A DNA stretch of 64,000 nt from Pseudovibrio sp. Alg231-02 (GTDB lineage: Bacteria; Pseudomonadota; Alphaproteobacteria; Rhizobiales; Stappiaceae): NCBI RefSeq assembly GCF_900143565.1, contig NZ_FREX01000002.1, forward strand, positions 62,001 through 126,000, read 5' to 3'. Both the position numbers and the translations under genes were made by a program. Positions 1-10,410 of this stretch are shown here, piece by piece. The notes beneath the pieces are model-generated. The model had not been told where the DNA came from. It saw only the letters and a program-made list of their open reading frames with translations, and ran no database searches. Positions within the stretch are counted from its first letter, which is position 1; every line of letters begins with the position of its first letter.

Positions 1-1854
1 CACCATGAGGATATGGAGGTCGAGCTGGCTAAGCTTCGCACCTCCGTGCAAGTGGTGTTTCGCGGGTTAGGTGGTGAAGCTAAAGTCGAGATCAGTCAAG
101 CTCCGGCGACGGCTTCAACCTACCGCATGCCCGTTAAGCGTAAGCTCGGCAACGCTGCAGAAACAATCTTTCTGCCAGAGTTTGACGGCGAACGTTTGAG
201 ACTTCCTCCGGTTCTTGGCGTTTTTCCAGAGGCCGAAATGAACCGGGCCCATTACATCTGGCTTGCTGCATTTGCAGCGAACTGCGATGTGCAGGCAAAG
301 CCAGAGGATCCGTTGCAGGCGGATGTTCAGGCATTGGCTTTGGCCAAACAGGCGATTGAACGTGTTTGGGGCAAGTGCGTTGGTCTCCATGATTTCTTCC
401 GTCAGTCCTGCGAATTTCTTCTGCAAACTCGTAAGCGTCCAAGCCTTCCTGAGTGGGAAGCTGCAGTTGAAGCCATTGTTCTGGAATTGCTTGGCGGCCC
501 GCGGGCTGTCACCAGCACAAGTGCAACAATTCGCAAGGCGATGGAATGTGTTGATGAGCGCTGGAAGCTGACAGCTCCGCGCGGATATTGCACCTTTGCA
601 CCTGTGCCGATCTGGGTTTCCAGCGAGTTGGTCAACGGTGAGCGTGGTGAAGAGCGCTCGGATGAGCAGGCGCCGCCTACGCCGCAAGGATCAAGTGCAA
701 CAACGAAACGCAAAGCTAAACGCGAAAAGCGGGAGCAGGCGGATCGTAAAGACAGTTTTATTCTACACCGGTTTGAGGCGATCCTCTCCTGGGTAGAAAG
801 CATGAACCTCAATCGCAGTACCGATGACGACGAAGAGGAAAATGCCCAGAAAGCTGCTGATGATCAGGATTATATCAGCCTTTCGAAAAATCAGCGGAAA
901 GCAGCGACACGGTTGCGACTGCATCTGGATTTGTCTCCAGAAGATGCAGACCACGAACGCCTTTCCGACAAATTCACATATCCTGAGTGGGATCACCGCC
1001 AACGTAAGTTTTTAGAAGATCATTGCCGCGTTCTGGAGAAGGATGCCGAGCCTGATTATGAGAGCGTGCTGCTCACGGATCCTTACCATAAGCGCCGCAT
1101 TCGTCAGGTGAAGCGCCAGTTTGAAGCGTTGCGTCCAAAGCGGATCATGCAGATGCGTCAGGCTGAAGGCAGCGAGCTGGATCTGGATGCTTTGGTGACG
1201 GCTCAGGTTGATCTAAAGGCTTCAGGTTACGCATCCGATCGGATCTTCCAGGATTCACGTGCGGTTGAGCGCGATCTATCCGTTGCTATGTTGCTTGATA
1301 CATCCCGTTCTACTGAGAGTGCGGTTGGCGATTCCAATGTTATCGAGATTGCGGGGGCCGCGCTTGCTGCTTTGTCTGGCGGAGTTGATGCGAGTGGCGA
1401 TCATCTGGGGGTCTGGGGCTTTTCTTCATTGAAACGCGACCGGGTTTTCATGAACAAAGCCAAAGACTTCAATGAGCCGATGACGGATGAGGTGATCGCA
1501 AAGATTGGCGGGCTCAAGCCTTGTTACTACACCCGTTTGGGAGCGGCGATCCGGCATACCACTGCGCAGCTTGCCTTGCAGCAAACACAGCGGAAGCTTT
1601 TGATTGTACTAACAGATGGAAAGCCGAACGATCTTGATCACTATGAAGGCATTCACGGAATTGAAGACAGTCATATGGCTGTTCGTGAAGCCCGCAAACT
1701 GGGCATGGCCGTTCATGGTGTGATTGTTGATGAGGATGGGCAGGATTGGTTTGCCCGTATCTTTGGTAAAGGTGGTTATACGCTCTTCCCAAATCCGGAA
1801 CGCCTGACACGTGCGCTACCGGATATTTATAGAAGCCTGACAAGGGAGTATTAG
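1..1854 (+). CDS. norD: NorD, nitric oxide reductase activation protein (5' end missing)
   Basis: NorD works with the AAA+ ATPase NorQ to assemble or activate the cytochrome bc nitric oxide reductase NorBC. The C-terminal third is a von Willebrand A domain with a MIDAS-type DTSRS motif and a later TDGKPND segment. The middle is charged and low in complexity, as in NorD and CobT relatives. The frame is open to the first base of the window, and residues before the first ATG at 13 still resemble NorD, so I take the true start to lie upstream and the ATG to be internal. The gene is followed after 3 bases by a small nnrT-like gene, suggesting one operon (norCBQD would lie upstream, outside the window). 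Confidence 0.9.
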   Translation, partial: HHEDMEVELAKLRTSVQVVFRGLGGEAKVEISQAPATASTYRMPVKRKLGNAAETIFLPEFDGERLRLPPVLGVFPEAEMNRAHYIWLAAFAANCDVQAKPEDPLQADVQALALAKQAIERVWGKCVGLHDFFRQSCEFLLQTRKRPSLPEWEAAVEAIVLELLGGPRAVTSTSATIRKAMECVDERWKLTAPRGYCTFAPVPIWVSSELVNGERGEERSDEQAPPTPQGSSATTKRKAKREKREQADRKDSFILHRFEAILSWVESMNLNRSTDDDEEENAQKAADDQDYISLSKNQRKAATRLRLHLDLSPEDADHERLSDKFTYPEWDHRQRKFLEDHCRVLEKDAEPDYESVLLTDPYHKRRIRQVKRQFEALRPKRIMQMRQAEGSELDLDALVTAQVDLKASGYASDRIFQDSRAVERDLSVAMLLDTSRSTESAVGDSNVIEIAGAALAALSGGVDASGDHLGVWGFSSLKRDRVFMNKAKDFNEPMTDEVIAKIGGLKPCYYTRLGAAIRHTTAQLALQQTQRKLLIVLTDGKPNDLDHYEGIHGIEDSHMAVREARKLGMAVHGVIVDEDGQDWFARIFGKGGYTLFPNPERLTRALPDIYRSLTREY

Positions 1855-1857
1855 ATT

Positions 1858-2049
1858 ATGAAGCTTTTCTATATGGTTATGGGCTTTATGGCAGGTCTGC
1901 TGCCTTTGTCCGCGATGGCTGCAGTTTCCGGATACCAACGTCCTGTGCCTCAGCCGCAAAGTGCGACTGCTGAGCTGTGGTTTGGTCTTGCTACTGTTAT
2001 GCTTGTTGTCTCACTTTATATCGTGCACCGGGTTGTAAAAGGCAGATGA
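1858..2049 (+). CDS. nnrT: NnrT-like small membrane protein
   Basis: This 63-residue protein has an N-terminal hydrophobic, signal-like segment ending near AMAA, a proline- and glutamine-rich stretch (RPVPQPQSATAELWF) and one C-terminal membrane helix. Small proteins of this layout follow norD in denitrifying alphaproteobacteria under the name NnrT; their role is not well defined. It begins 3 bases after norD, and its stop codon overlaps the next start (ATGA), so it is probably translated with both neighbours. The name rests on recalled sequence resemblance and position. Confidence 0.65.
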   Translation: MKLFYMVMGFMAGLLPLSAMAAVSGYQRPVPQPQSATAELWFGLATVMLVVSLYIVHRVVKGR

Positions 2050-2294
2050 GTGAAGAAGACCTCAGCAATCGCATCAGTGTAAGAAGGTTGGCACTCTATC
2101 TTTACCCACTGGGTATTGGAGCTGTCGGTATCAACCTCTTCTTTTTGTCGCTGATTTTCTCATGGGTTGGATGGCCAGTGATGTCACCTTATCTTGCGAT
2201 GGCTGGCGGTGTTGTATTGGGCTATCCGTTTGCGTATCCCTTTGCAAAACATATCCGTTACCTCATGGATAAATCGGATGGTTTGCTGGACTAA
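2046..2294 (+). CDS. Small two-helix membrane protein at the end of the nor operon
   Basis: This is an 82-residue protein starting at the ATG that overlaps the stop of the upstream gene. It has two hydrophobic helices (about residues 18-40 and 45-62) joined by a short loop, with charged ends. I do not recognise a family. Translational coupling and the terminator 30 bases downstream make it the last gene of the nor-associated operon, so a role in Nor maturation or denitrification is possible but only inferred from position. Confidence 0.7.
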   Translation: MSEEDLSNRISVRRLALYLYPLGIGAVGINLFFLSLIFSWVGWPVMSPYLAMAGGVVLGYPFAYPFAKHIRYLMDKSDGLLD

Positions 2295-2322
2295 CTATCT
2301 GTTTTGCAAGCATCGGAAGTCG

Positions 2323-2353
2323 AGCGCGATCTACAAAGATCGCGCTTTTTTTG
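2323..2353 (+). terminator. Rho-independent terminator of the nor operon
   Basis: A perfect 9-bp stem (AGCGCGATC / GATCGCGCT) with a 6-base loop is followed directly by a run of T. It sits about 30 bases after the last gene of the nor operon. Confidence 0.9.
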
Positions 2354-2532
2354 TGCGCTGTTGCCATCCGATTGTTCTGATTGACAGTTTTATCAATTCA
2401 GAAGCAAAAATTAATGTGCCAGCATAGCGTTGTTCCACTGGAGTTGTGCTGCGTTCCATCTGATTTGGTGTTTCCTGACAGGAGAAACAACAGTTGCGAG
2501 CGTCTGTTGCCCTAACATCATTAGCAAGTGTG

Positions 2533-3774
2533 ATGAAGTGGCGTTGTCTGCTGCTCGCATGCCTTTGTTTTTATGTGCTTTTCAACGGCATGGCGCAGGC
2601 GCAAGACTCCCATTGGCCGTTGAATTGGGGTGATTGGGAGACGGCGACCGGAGACTGGGGCGGGTATCGGACGAAGCTCAACGATATGGGTATCGATCCG
2701 GAGTTGAACTACACCCACGATATCATGGCAAATCCGGTTGGAGGAGAACGGCAAAGTGCTGCTTATGCCGGAGCGCTCGGGGCCAATATCAACTTTGACT
2801 TTGAAAAACTGATGGGCTTGAGCGGAACCAGTTTCAGTCTTGGTTTGTATCAGGGGCTTGGGCGAGATTTGTCTGGTGAAGACATCAATAACGTTTTTGA
2901 TGTGGCGCAGATCTTTATCGGCGATGTTTTCGGTATCTCGCAGATGAACATTTTGCAGACGCTGGCGAATGATCGGGTGGAGATTGCGATAGGTCGACTT
3001 TCTGCGGGGGCGGACTTTGCGTTCAGTGAGGCTTTCCCGCTTTATGTCAACAGCGCTGTCAATGGGAACCCGGCCCAACTCCTTGAAAACTTGCCTTCAT
3101 TTACTACTCCCCCTTTCAGCCAGTGGGGTGTTCGGGGAACAGTGAAACCGGAGGACTTTCTCTACCTTTCTGTGGGTGCATACAACGCAGACCTGAATGC
3201 GCAGGACAACGAAGATCAAGGATTTAACTTCAAGTTCAATCCCGAAGACGGCGTGTTGGTGATTGCAGAAGGTGGGATTCTGGTTGGGCAGGAGAAGACT
3301 AGTGCTTATTTACCGGGGCAGTATATGCTTGGCGGCTATTATGATACCAGTGATTACACGCCTTTCACCGATGCAAACGCGACGGAAGAGGGCAACTGGG
3401 GGCTCTATTTCATAGCGAACCAGATGGTCTATGAAGAGCAACCGGATCAAGGCCTTAATCTCTGGGGGCTTTTTACGCTTGCGCCACAACAAAGCATCAA
3501 CAGTTTGCCTTATGGAGTGAGTGGTGGTGCCTACTACAAAGGACTGCTTGATAGCCGGGATAACGACATCACAGCGGGTGCATTTTATCTTGGTTTCTTC
3601 AGTGATGACCTGCCAGGCCAGACCTATGAACTTGTGTTTGAGGTGAACCATCGTTTTCAGTTTACGGAATGGTTCTATACGACGGTCGATGGGCAGTATG
3701 TGGTGAACCCAAATGGCCAGACAAATATCTCTGATGCATGGGTTGTTGGCTTCGAAATGTCCGTTGATTTTTAG
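2533..3774 (+). CDS. OprB-family carbohydrate-selective porin
   Basis: The protein (413 residues) resembles the OprB family of outer-membrane beta-barrel porins that let sugars diffuse into the periplasm. The N terminus is a signal peptide (MKWRCLLL... ending at AQA), followed by the family-typical WGDWETATGDWGGYRTKL-like opening, where aromatic and glycine residues surround the first strand. The C terminus ends in phenylalanine, as expected for a BAM substrate. I chose ATG 2533 because it gives a clean signal peptide; a TTG at 2494 in the same frame would add 13 residues ahead of it. It stands alone between the nor and nap operons. Its substrate is unknown. Confidence 0.8.
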   Translation: MKWRCLLLACLCFYVLFNGMAQAQDSHWPLNWGDWETATGDWGGYRTKLNDMGIDPELNYTHDIMANPVGGERQSAAYAGALGANINFDFEKLMGLSGTSFSLGLYQGLGRDLSGEDINNVFDVAQIFIGDVFGISQMNILQTLANDRVEIAIGRLSAGADFAFSEAFPLYVNSAVNGNPAQLLENLPSFTTPPFSQWGVRGTVKPEDFLYLSVGAYNADLNAQDNEDQGFNFKFNPEDGVLVIAEGGILVGQEKTSAYLPGQYMLGGYYDTSDYTPFTDANATEEGNWGLYFIANQMVYEEQPDQGLNLWGLFTLAPQQSINSLPYGVSGGAYYKGLLDSRDNDITAGAFYLGFFSDDLPGQTYELVFEVNHRFQFTEWFYTTVDGQYVVNPNGQTNISDAWVVGFEMSVDF

Positions 3775-4159
3775 GCCTAAAGACGTTGTTTTTTCAGAAA
3801 AATAGCTCGTTTTCGAGAGTGCAAATCACTTGCAAAAAACATCAGCACACGACCAAGAAAAAGCACGCGGAAATCCACTGTAATCTTTGTGTTTTTGAGT
3901 GTGCGTAATAGTTTTACAAAGTGCATCAGCCTCCACAAAAGCAGTACAAAATTTCAGCTTTAAAATAGTCGGTTTCAGGACCGGATTTCGGGGGGCTTTG
4001 ATGAACGCACTGATGTTACTTCAGAAATCACTAAATTAGTTTAGTTTGAAGTAATTTGAAATGTGGACGAAAGCTAAATTATCACGGAAACGTGAGATGT
4101 AAACTCAAGTTAAATTTAAATCTTGAGTTATTCGTACTAGTATTTCTGAAGCATTCAAT

Positions 4160-4173
4160 TTGATTGCAATCAA
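4160..4173 (+). promoter_or_regulatory. FNR box of the nap operon
   Basis: The sequence TTGATTGCAATCAA is a perfect match to the FNR consensus TTGAT-N4-ATCAA. It lies within the 459-bp gene-free stretch between the porin and napF. Its centre (4166.5) is about 41.5 bases before a start point near 4208 predicted from the -10 element at 4196. That is the class II activator geometry expected for oxygen-responsive activation of nap. The rest of 3775-4159 is AT-rich and shows nothing else I can name. Confidence 0.88.
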
Positions 4174-4195
4174 AATACAAAAGTAATCTCGTTGA

Positions 4196-4201
4196 TATAT
4201 T
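4196..4201 (+). promoter_or_regulatory. Putative -10 element of the nap promoter
   Basis: TATATT lies 22 bases downstream of the FNR box. With a start point near 4208 it leaves a leader of about 26 bases before the napF ATG at 4234. No good -35 element is needed or seen, which fits FNR-dependent promoters. Confidence 0.6.
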
Positions 4202-4233
4202 TTTCTCAGTTCAGTTGAGAAGTTGATTCTATC

Positions 4234-4740
4234 ATGCAAGCGCAGATGGGAAGGCGGCATTTTCTTGGTATGTCCAAGTATGAGGAGGATAAGCCGTGTC
4301 CGCCTTACAGTATTGGTAAAGTTGAATTTTCCGATGTATGCACCGGTTGCGGTGATTGTGTTTCGGCGTGTCCTGAAAAGATCCTTCGAATTTCTGAGCG
4401 GAGTCGATTGGCTGTTGTCGATTTTGGGGTGGGACCCTGCACCTTCTGTGAAGCGTGCGTCGACGTTTGCAAAGAAGGAGCGCTCGTTAAGACCGAAGAC
4501 GCTCCCTGGGCGATGAAAGCAACGATCGGCTCTAACTGCCTTTCTTATCAAAAGATCGCGTGCCGGGCCTGCGCGGACTTTTGTGAGATGAGGGCAATCC
4601 GATTTCATCTTGGCCTAGGCGGCCAGCAAATTCCTGATTTGGACGGTGACGCCTGTACCGGGTGCGGTGCCTGCCTTGTTGCCTGTCCCAATGGATCCAT
4701 CGAAATGCGCGAAATTAAACTCCAAGAGGAGGTTCTATGA
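4234..4740 (+). CDS. napF: NapF, ferredoxin-type maturation protein of nitrate reductase
   Basis: NapF is a cytoplasmic iron-sulfur protein that helps insert cofactors into NapA before Tat export. Four cysteine clusters are visible: CTGCGDCVSACP, CTFCEACVDVC, a looser central set (CRACADFC) and CTGCGACLVACP near the C terminus, matching the three to four 4Fe-4S sites of the family. The length (168 residues) is normal. In-frame ATGs also occur at 4246 and 4270; 4234 gives a leader consistent with the FNR promoter, but the start is not certain. It overlaps napD by 4 bases. No napE precedes it. Confidence 0.92.
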   Translation: MQAQMGRRHFLGMSKYEEDKPCPPYSIGKVEFSDVCTGCGDCVSACPEKILRISERSRLAVVDFGVGPCTFCEACVDVCKEGALVKTEDAPWAMKATIGSNCLSYQKIACRACADFCEMRAIRFHLGLGGQQIPDLDGDACTGCGACLVACPNGSIEMREIKLQEEVL

Positions 4741-4997
4741 ACATTTGCGGCGTTCTCGTTAGTTGCTTAGCGGGAAAAACCCAAGAGGTTTCTGAAGCAT
4801 TGTCCGCCCTGCCGGGCGTGGAAGTTCATATCACCAAAGAGGATACGAGCCAGCTTGTTGTGACTGCAGAGGATACGGAAGAGTCCTTCGCTGATCAGCA
4901 GGTGCTGGAAATTCACCGGACGCCGGGCGTCGTATCCGCTGGTCTTACCTATCATCAATTCGAACCAAACACCGACCCTGACCTGAAGGCGGCCTAA
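4737..4997 (+). CDS. napD: NapD, chaperone for NapA Tat export
   Basis: NapD binds the twin-arginine signal of NapA and delays export until the molybdenum cofactor is loaded. The 86-residue product opens with [12 protein letters not shown] and holds the predicted ferredoxin-like fold, as in NapD proteins. The start overlaps the napF stop (ATGA), and a gap of 13 bases separates it from napA, with a ribosome-binding GGGAGG in between. Confidence 0.93.
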   Translation: MNICGVLVSCLAGKTQEVSEALSALPGVEVHITKEDTSQLVVTAEDTEESFADQQVLEIHRTPGVVSAGLTYHQFEPNTDPDLKAA

Positions 4998-5010
4998 CGG
5001 GAGGCAAAAC

Positions 5011-7500
5011 ATGTCAATCACGGCATCTCGCAGAGATATTATAAAGTCAGCAGCGGTTGCAGCAACTGCTTCTGCGGCTGGCATCGCTTTACCAAAGTCT
5101 GCCGAGGCTCAGGGAAAAGCCTCCGATATACGCTGGGACAAGGCTGTTTGCCGCTTTTGCGGAACAGGCTGCTCTCTCCTTGTGGGTGTTAAAGACGACC
5201 GTGTTGTCGCCACTCAAGGTGATCCAGATGCACCAGTGAACCGCGGCTTGAACTGTATCAAAGGCTATTTCCTTTCCAAGATCATGTACGGCAAGGATCG
5301 CCTGACAACACCGCTGCTCCGCAAGACCGCTGGCGTTTATGACAAGCATGGCGAGTTTGAGCCTGTCTCCTGGGATGAAGCTTTCACTGTCATGTCCGAA
5401 AAGTTCAAGGACGCATTGAAGGAAAAAGGCCCAACTGCCGTTGGTATGTTTGGCTCTGGTCAGTGGACTATCTGGGAAGGTTACGCTGCTTCCAAGTTTA
5501 TGAAGGCAGGTCTGCGCTCCAACAACATTGATCCGAATGCCCGTCATTGCATGGCGTCAGCTGTGGCTGCTTTCATTCGTACCTTTGGTATTGATGAGCC
5601 AATGGGTTGTTATGATGACATGGAGCTTGCCGATGCATTCGTGCTTTGGGGCTCGAACATGGCTGAGATGCACCCAATCCTTTGGTCCCGTATTACAGAT
5701 ACCCGTCTGACCAAACCGGGTTGTGAAGTTCATGTGCTCTCCACTTTTGAGCACCGTTGTTTTGAACTTGCTGACAACGGAATGGTGTTTACGCCACAGA
5801 GCGATCTGGTGATCCTCAACTTCATCGCCAACTACATCATCGAAAATGATGCGGTGAACTGGGACTTCGTCAATAAGCACGTCAACATCACCAAAACCGC
5901 GACAGATATCGGTTACGGCTTGCGTCCGAATGATCCGCGCGAGCAGGCTGCCGAAAATGCTGGTTCTGGTAAGATCTCCAAAATTGACTTTGAGGAGTAT
6001 AAGCAGCTCGTTTCCAAGTATACGCTTGAGTATACAGAAGAAATGTCTGGCGTTCCGGCTGAAAAGCTTCTGAAGCTGGCGAAGATCTATGCTGATCCTA
6101 ACCGGAAGGTGATGTCTCTCTGGACAATGGGCTTTAACCAGCACTCACGTGGCAGCTGGGTGAACAGCCTTTGCTACAACATTCATCTCCTGACTGGTAA
6201 GATCTCTGAGCCTGGCAATGGTCCATTTTCGCTGACGGGTCAGCCATCTGCGTGTGGTACTGCCCGTGAGGTCGGAACGTTTGCGCACCGTCTGCCTGCA
6301 GACATGGTGGTCAAAAATCCTAAGCACCGTGAAATCTGTGAGACTGCCTGGAAAATTCCTGAAGGAACAATTCCTGCCAAGCCTGGGTACCATGCAGTTC
6401 TGCATCATCGCATGCTTAAAGATGGCAAGCTGAATGCCTATTGGGTTCAGTGCACGAATAACCTGCAAGCAGCTCCTAATATGAACGAGGAAGGCTGGCC
6501 GGGGTATCGTAATCCTGAGAACTTCATTGTTGTCTCTGATCCATATCCAACCGTCACGGCAATGGCTGCTGATCTTATTCTGCCAACGGCTATGTGGGTG
6601 GAAAAAGAAGGGGCCTATGGTAACGCAGAGCGCCGTACCCAGTTCTGGCGTCAGCAGGTGAAAGCTCCGGGTGAAGCCATGTCAGATGTCTGGCAGGTTA
6701 TGGAGTTCTCTAAGTACTTCAAGACAGAAGAAGTCTGGCCTGAAGAACTGCTTGCCAAAATGCCTGAGTTGCGCGGCAAGACACTCTTTGAAGTGCTTTA
6801 TGCCAATGGGGTCGTCGATAAGTTCCCGGTCTCTGAAGTCAAAGAAGGCTTCAATAACCATGAGTCTGAAGACTTCGGCTTCTACGTTCAAAAAGGGTTG
6901 TTTGAAGAATACGCCGAATTTGGGCGTGGCCATGCGCACGACTTGGCTGACTTTGATGTCTACCACAAAGCGCGGGGTCTCCGCTGGCCAGTGGTTGATG
7001 GCAAGGAAACACTTTATCGCTTCCGTGAAGGTTATGATCCTTACGTTAAAAGAGGCGAGGGCGTTAAATTCTACGGTAAGCCTGATGGCAAGGCGAACAT
7101 CATCTTCGCACCTTATGAGCCGCCAGCAGAAGTGCCAGACAATGAGTATGACCTCTGGCTCTGCACCGGTCGTGTGCTTGAACACTGGCATACAGGCTCC
7201 ATGACGCAGCGCGTCCCAGAGCTTCATCGGGCATTCCCGTCTGCTGTTCTGTTTATGCATCCGCAAGATGCACGGGAGCGTGGTCTTCGCAGAGGGCAGG
7301 AAGTCACTATCTCCACTCGTCGTGGTGAAGTGCTGACACGCCTGGAAACCAGGGGCCGGAACAAGGTTCCAAAAGGTTTGGTTTACATGCCTTTCTTCGA
7401 TGCAAACCAGTTGACCAACAAGCTTACACTCGATGCCACTTGTCCGATTTCGAAAGAAACCGACTACAAAAAGTGCGCTTGTAAGGTGGAAAGCGCTTAG
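5011..7500 (+). CDS. napA: NapA, periplasmic nitrate reductase catalytic subunit
   Basis: NapA reduces nitrate to nitrite in the periplasm using a bis-molybdopterin-guanine-dinucleotide molybdenum centre and one 4Fe-4S cluster. The 829-residue protein starts with a Tat signal (SRRDIIK followed by an alanine-rich h-region). The cluster motif CRFCGTGC with the later NCIKGY cysteine is at about residues 48-90. The molybdenum ligand is the cysteine at about residue 180 (ARHCMASA). Length and motif order are typical. It is preceded by its chaperones NapF and NapD and followed by the electron-transfer genes. Confidence 0.98.
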   Translation: MSITASRRDIIKSAAVAATASAAGIALPKSAEAQGKASDIRWDKAVCRFCGTGCSLLVGVKDDRVVATQGDPDAPVNRGLNCIKGYFLSKIMYGKDRLTTPLLRKTAGVYDKHGEFEPVSWDEAFTVMSEKFKDALKEKGPTAVGMFGSGQWTIWEGYAASKFMKAGLRSNNIDPNARHCMASAVAAFIRTFGIDEPMGCYDDMELADAFVLWGSNMAEMHPILWSRITDTRLTKPGCEVHVLSTFEHRCFELADNGMVFTPQSDLVILNFIANYIIENDAVNWDFVNKHVNITKTATDIGYGLRPNDPREQAAENAGSGKISKIDFEEYKQLVSKYTLEYTEEMSGVPAEKLLKLAKIYADPNRKVMSLWTMGFNQHSRGSWVNSLCYNIHLLTGKISEPGNGPFSLTGQPSACGTAREVGTFAHRLPADMVVKNPKHREICETAWKIPEGTIPAKPGYHAVLHHRMLKDGKLNAYWVQCTNNLQAAPNMNEEGWPGYRNPENFIVVSDPYPTVTAMAADLILPTAMWVEKEGAYGNAERRTQFWRQQVKAPGEAMSDVWQVMEFSKYFKTEEVWPEELLAKMPELRGKTLFEVLYANGVVDKFPVSEVKEGFNNHESEDFGFYVQKGLFEEYAEFGRGHAHDLADFDVYHKARGLRWPVVDGKETLYRFREGYDPYVKRGEGVKFYGKPDGKANIIFAPYEPPAEVPDNEYDLWLCTGRVLEHWHTGSMTQRVPELHRAFPSAVLFMHPQDARERGLRRGQEVTISTRRGEVLTRLETRGRNKVPKGLVYMPFFDANQLTNKLTLDATCPISKETDYKKCACKVESA

Positions 7501-7532
7501 AGCAACCCTCTGAGCAGCAATGGATAAGAACC

Positions 7533-8333
7533 ATGTCTGATCTCAAAAAGACAGGCCTCAGCAGTGCAAAGCGTCGCCAGTTTCTTGGCGACGCGGCCCG
7601 CACAGCGTGTGGCTGTGCTGTTGCTGCGACGTTTCTGACGGTCTATCAGGCGCAGGCTAAGGCTTTTCCTGCCGACGCCATCAGACCGCCCGGAGCTCTC
7701 TCTGAAGAAGAGTTTTTGAGTGCGTGTGTGCGATGCGGACTGTGTGTTCGCGATTGCCCATATGACACGCTGAAACTCGCCGAGCTTGGTGAAACTGGCC
7801 CGGCAACAGGAACGCCATACTTTACAGCCCGCGATGTGCCTTGTGAAATGTGTGAGGATATTCCTTGTGTTGCTGCCTGTCCGACAGGGGCACTGGATCA
7901 TTCTCTCACCGATATCGACGATGCTGATATGGGTGTGGCTGTTCTGATAGACCAGGAGAACTGCCTTAACTTTCTCGGTTTGCGTTGTGAGGTTTGTTAT
8001 CGGGTTTGCCCGCTGATTGATGAAGCGATCACACTCGAAATGACACCAAACACGCGGACCGGTAGTCACGCAGTCTTTTCGCCAACAGTCTATGCAGACG
8101 TCTGCACGGGTTGCGGTAAATGCGAGCAGTCGTGTGTGTTGCCAGAAGCTGCAATCAAGGTTCTTCCTCGCCGTATTGCCAGAGCTGAGAGTGCTGAGCA
8201 CTACCGGCTTGGTTGGGAGGAAAAAGCAAAAGCAGGAAATGCGTTGGTTCCCGGTGTGATTGATCTGCCTGATCGTGTGCCGGATGCTGGTGGGTTTGAG
8301 CCCGTATTCCAGCCAGGGAAGGGGCGGCCATGA
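7533..8333 (+). CDS. napG: NapG, ferredoxin-type electron-transfer protein
   Basis: NapG is a Tat-exported or Tat-anchored iron-sulfur protein that, with the membrane protein NapH, passes electrons from quinol toward NapC/NapB/NapA. The N terminus has KRRQFLG followed by a hydrophobic stretch ending near AQA. Cysteine groups [26 protein letters not shown], a central CEVCYRVCP and [11 protein letters not shown] supply four 4Fe-4S clusters. The 266-residue length is normal. The stop overlaps the napH start. Confidence 0.95.
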   Translation: MSDLKKTGLSSAKRRQFLGDAARTACGCAVAATFLTVYQAQAKAFPADAIRPPGALSEEEFLSACVRCGLCVRDCPYDTLKLAELGETGPATGTPYFTARDVPCEMCEDIPCVAACPTGALDHSLTDIDDADMGVAVLIDQENCLNFLGLRCEVCYRVCPLIDEAITLEMTPNTRTGSHAVFSPTVYADVCTGCGKCEQSCVLPEAAIKVLPRRIARAESAEHYRLGWEEKAKAGNALVPGVIDLPDRVPDAGGFEPVFQPGKGRP

Positions 8334-9259
8334 CCACTCATGCATTAGACGCTCATGTACCAAAAGAGAAGAAGAGAAGCTGGGTGCTGCGCAACAGGTT
8401 TCTGTTGCTCAGACGGAGTTCGCAATTGCTCATTCTGGCTCTCTTCCTTGCAGGGCCGTGGGCAGGCCTCTGGATTGTCAAAGGAACACTGACCTCCAGC
8501 ATGACGCTGGATATCCTTCCGCTGACAGACCCGTTCCTGCTGCTGCAGACGATGGTGACAGGACATTGGCCTGAACTGACAGGTTTGATTGGTGTTGCCA
8601 TTGTGGTTGGCTTTTACGCCGTGTTTGGCGGTCGGCTGTATTGCTCATGGGTTTGTCCCATGAACGTGGTGACCGATAGCGCCAACTGGTTACACCGCAA
8701 GCTTGATCTGAAAAAGGGATGGCAGCCGAAAAAGCACACCCGATATTGGGTGCTGGCCATGACGCTGCTGGTTGCTGCCGGATCTGGCTCTCTTGCTTAT
8801 GAGCTGGTCAATCCCGTGACCTTGCTGCACCGAGGGTTGGTGTTCGGCATGGGGTTTGCCTGGGCTGCGGTGTTGATGGTGTTTTTATTCGACACCTTTG
8901 TCTCCCGGCATGGTTGGTGTGGGCACCTTTGTCCTATGGGGGCTGTCTATGGGCTGCTCAACACCAAGAGCTTGCTGCGGGTTTCTGCGAATAACCGGGA
9001 TGCTTGTGATGACTGTATGGACTGCTTCGAGGTTTGCCCCGAGATCCACGTAATCTCTCCGGCTTTGCGAGGCAAAGGGGATGATACCCCGCTGATTGTA
9101 AATCGAGACTGTACGTCTTGTGGTCGCTGTATCGACGTATGCGATCTGGATGTTTTCAGTTTCACCCATCGTTTCGATACTCAACTTATTCAACCTACTT
9201 CAATCGAACCGGGCCCCCGCGATCCGGTCACGACCAAAGCTATGGGAGGTCACAAATGA
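8330..9259 (+). CDS. napH: NapH, membrane quinol-oxidising iron-sulfur protein
   Basis: NapH is the membrane partner of NapG. The 309-residue product has four to five hydrophobic helices, the paired CxxxCP motifs in loops (YCSWVCPMN and WCGHLCPMG) and two C-terminal 4Fe-4S motifs ([12 protein letters not shown] and [11 protein letters not shown]). It overlaps napG by 4 bases and napB by 4 bases. Confidence 0.95.
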   Translation: MTTHALDAHVPKEKKRSWVLRNRFLLLRRSSQLLILALFLAGPWAGLWIVKGTLTSSMTLDILPLTDPFLLLQTMVTGHWPELTGLIGVAIVVGFYAVFGGRLYCSWVCPMNVVTDSANWLHRKLDLKKGWQPKKHTRYWVLAMTLLVAAGSGSLAYELVNPVTLLHRGLVFGMGFAWAAVLMVFLFDTFVSRHGWCGHLCPMGAVYGLLNTKSLLRVSANNRDACDDCMDCFEVCPEIHVISPALRGKGDDTPLIVNRDCTSCGRCIDVCDLDVFSFTHRFDTQLIQPTSIEPGPRDPVTTKAMGGHK

Positions 9260-9699
9260 AAACGGGAGTGCCTTGGAAGGCTATCACCATTATGGCGGTT
9301 TTGCACCTTACCGGCTTTGCTGCCTTGAGCGCACATGCAGAGGGGGTAAAGTCATTGCGGGGTGTACAGGTTGATGAACCTGTCTTCGTCGAGCCGATTG
9401 CTCGCCCGCAAAACACTCGGGTAAACCGTGAGTTCCGTCAGCAACCACCATTGGTGCCACACAAGACTGAGGCTTATCAGGTCGACCTGAAAGTCAACCA
9501 GTGTCTGACGTGCCATGATTGGGCTAATGCAGGGGAGAAAAAAGCGCCAACCCTGTCCATGACACATTATGCAGACCGTGAAGGACGTCAGCTGGACCGG
9601 GTTGCAGGTACACGCTGGTTCTGTACGCAATGCCATGTTCCTCAAGTCGATGCTGATCCGCTGGTGGAGAATGAATTTACTCCGTCAAGCGAACGCTAG
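9256..9699 (+). CDS. napB: NapB, diheme cytochrome c subunit of nitrate reductase
   Basis: NapB hands electrons to NapA. I place the start at ATG 9256, which overlaps the napH stop and has GGGAGG upstream; the frame is open further upstream but that part lies inside napH. The 147-residue product has a signal peptide ending near AHA and two CxxCH haem motifs (CLTCH and CTQCH), plus the axial histidines expected in the central part. Confidence 0.95.
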   Translation: MKTGVPWKAITIMAVLHLTGFAALSAHAEGVKSLRGVQVDEPVFVEPIARPQNTRVNREFRQQPPLVPHKTEAYQVDLKVNQCLTCHDWANAGEKKAPTLSMTHYADREGRQLDRVAGTRWFCTQCHVPQVDADPLVENEFTPSSER

Positions 9700-9727
9700 A
9701 TGGCACATCTGACTGGAGGAAATTAAT

Positions 9728-10372
9728 ATGAGCAATCAAGGCGCAATTCCCAGTAAAGATCAGGGACCTGGCTTGTTCAAGCGGATCTGGCGGTTTTTGA
9801 GACATCCTGCAACGACAATTTCTGCAGGCGCTCTGTTGCTGATTGGCGTTGTTGTCGGTGTGGTTTTTTGGGGTAGTTTCAACTGGTCCATGGAGATGAC
9901 GAATACCGAAGAATTCTGCATCGGCTGCCATGAGATGGAAGCAAATGTTTATGCGGAGTATACCGAGACGGCCCACTATGCGAATGCATCTGGAGTGCGG
10001 GCAACTTGCCCAGATTGCCATGTGCCGAAAGAGTGGGTGCATAAGGTGGTTCGCAAAGTACAAGCTTCCAGAGAGCTATATCACAAGGCTCTGGGCTCCA
10101 TTGATAGTCCGGAGAAGTTTGAGGAGAAGCGTCTTCAACTGGCGACTAATGTTTGGACTGCAATGAAGAAGACTGACAGTCGCGAGTGTCGTAACTGTCA
10201 TGAGTTCAACTCTATGGACTTCGTTCTTCAGGAAGGTCGTGCCTCTGCCGCTCACTCTGATGCATTCAAGGAAGGCAAGACCTGTATTGATTGCCACCAA
10301 GGCATCGCCCACAGCCTGCCAGCCAATGCGCTGGAAGCTTACAAAGAGAAAGTCTCTGCTGTTTATGACTAG
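9728..10372 (+). CDS. napC: NapC, tetraheme quinol dehydrogenase
   Basis: NapC is a membrane-anchored NapC/NirT-type cytochrome that oxidises quinol and reduces NapB. One N-terminal helix (about residues 29-50) is followed by four haem motifs: CIGCH, CPDCH, CRNCH and CIDCH. The length of 214 residues is typical. It is the last nap gene and is followed by a strong terminator. Confidence 0.96.
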   Translation: MSNQGAIPSKDQGPGLFKRIWRFLRHPATTISAGALLLIGVVVGVVFWGSFNWSMEMTNTEEFCIGCHEMEANVYAEYTETAHYANASGVRATCPDCHVPKEWVHKVVRKVQASRELYHKALGSIDSPEKFEEKRLQLATNVWTAMKKTDSRECRNCHEFNSMDFVLQEGRASAAHSDAFKEGKTCIDCHQGIAHSLPANALEAYKEKVSAVYD

Positions 10373-10410
10373 GCATCGCTTAGGCTAGTTGCATAGGGCG
10401 CTAGAGTAGT

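Noticed and set aside
2410-2425. Short match GCATAGCGTTGT shared with the region near 33728
   Set aside because: A 12-base match without extended similarity is too short to call a repeat.
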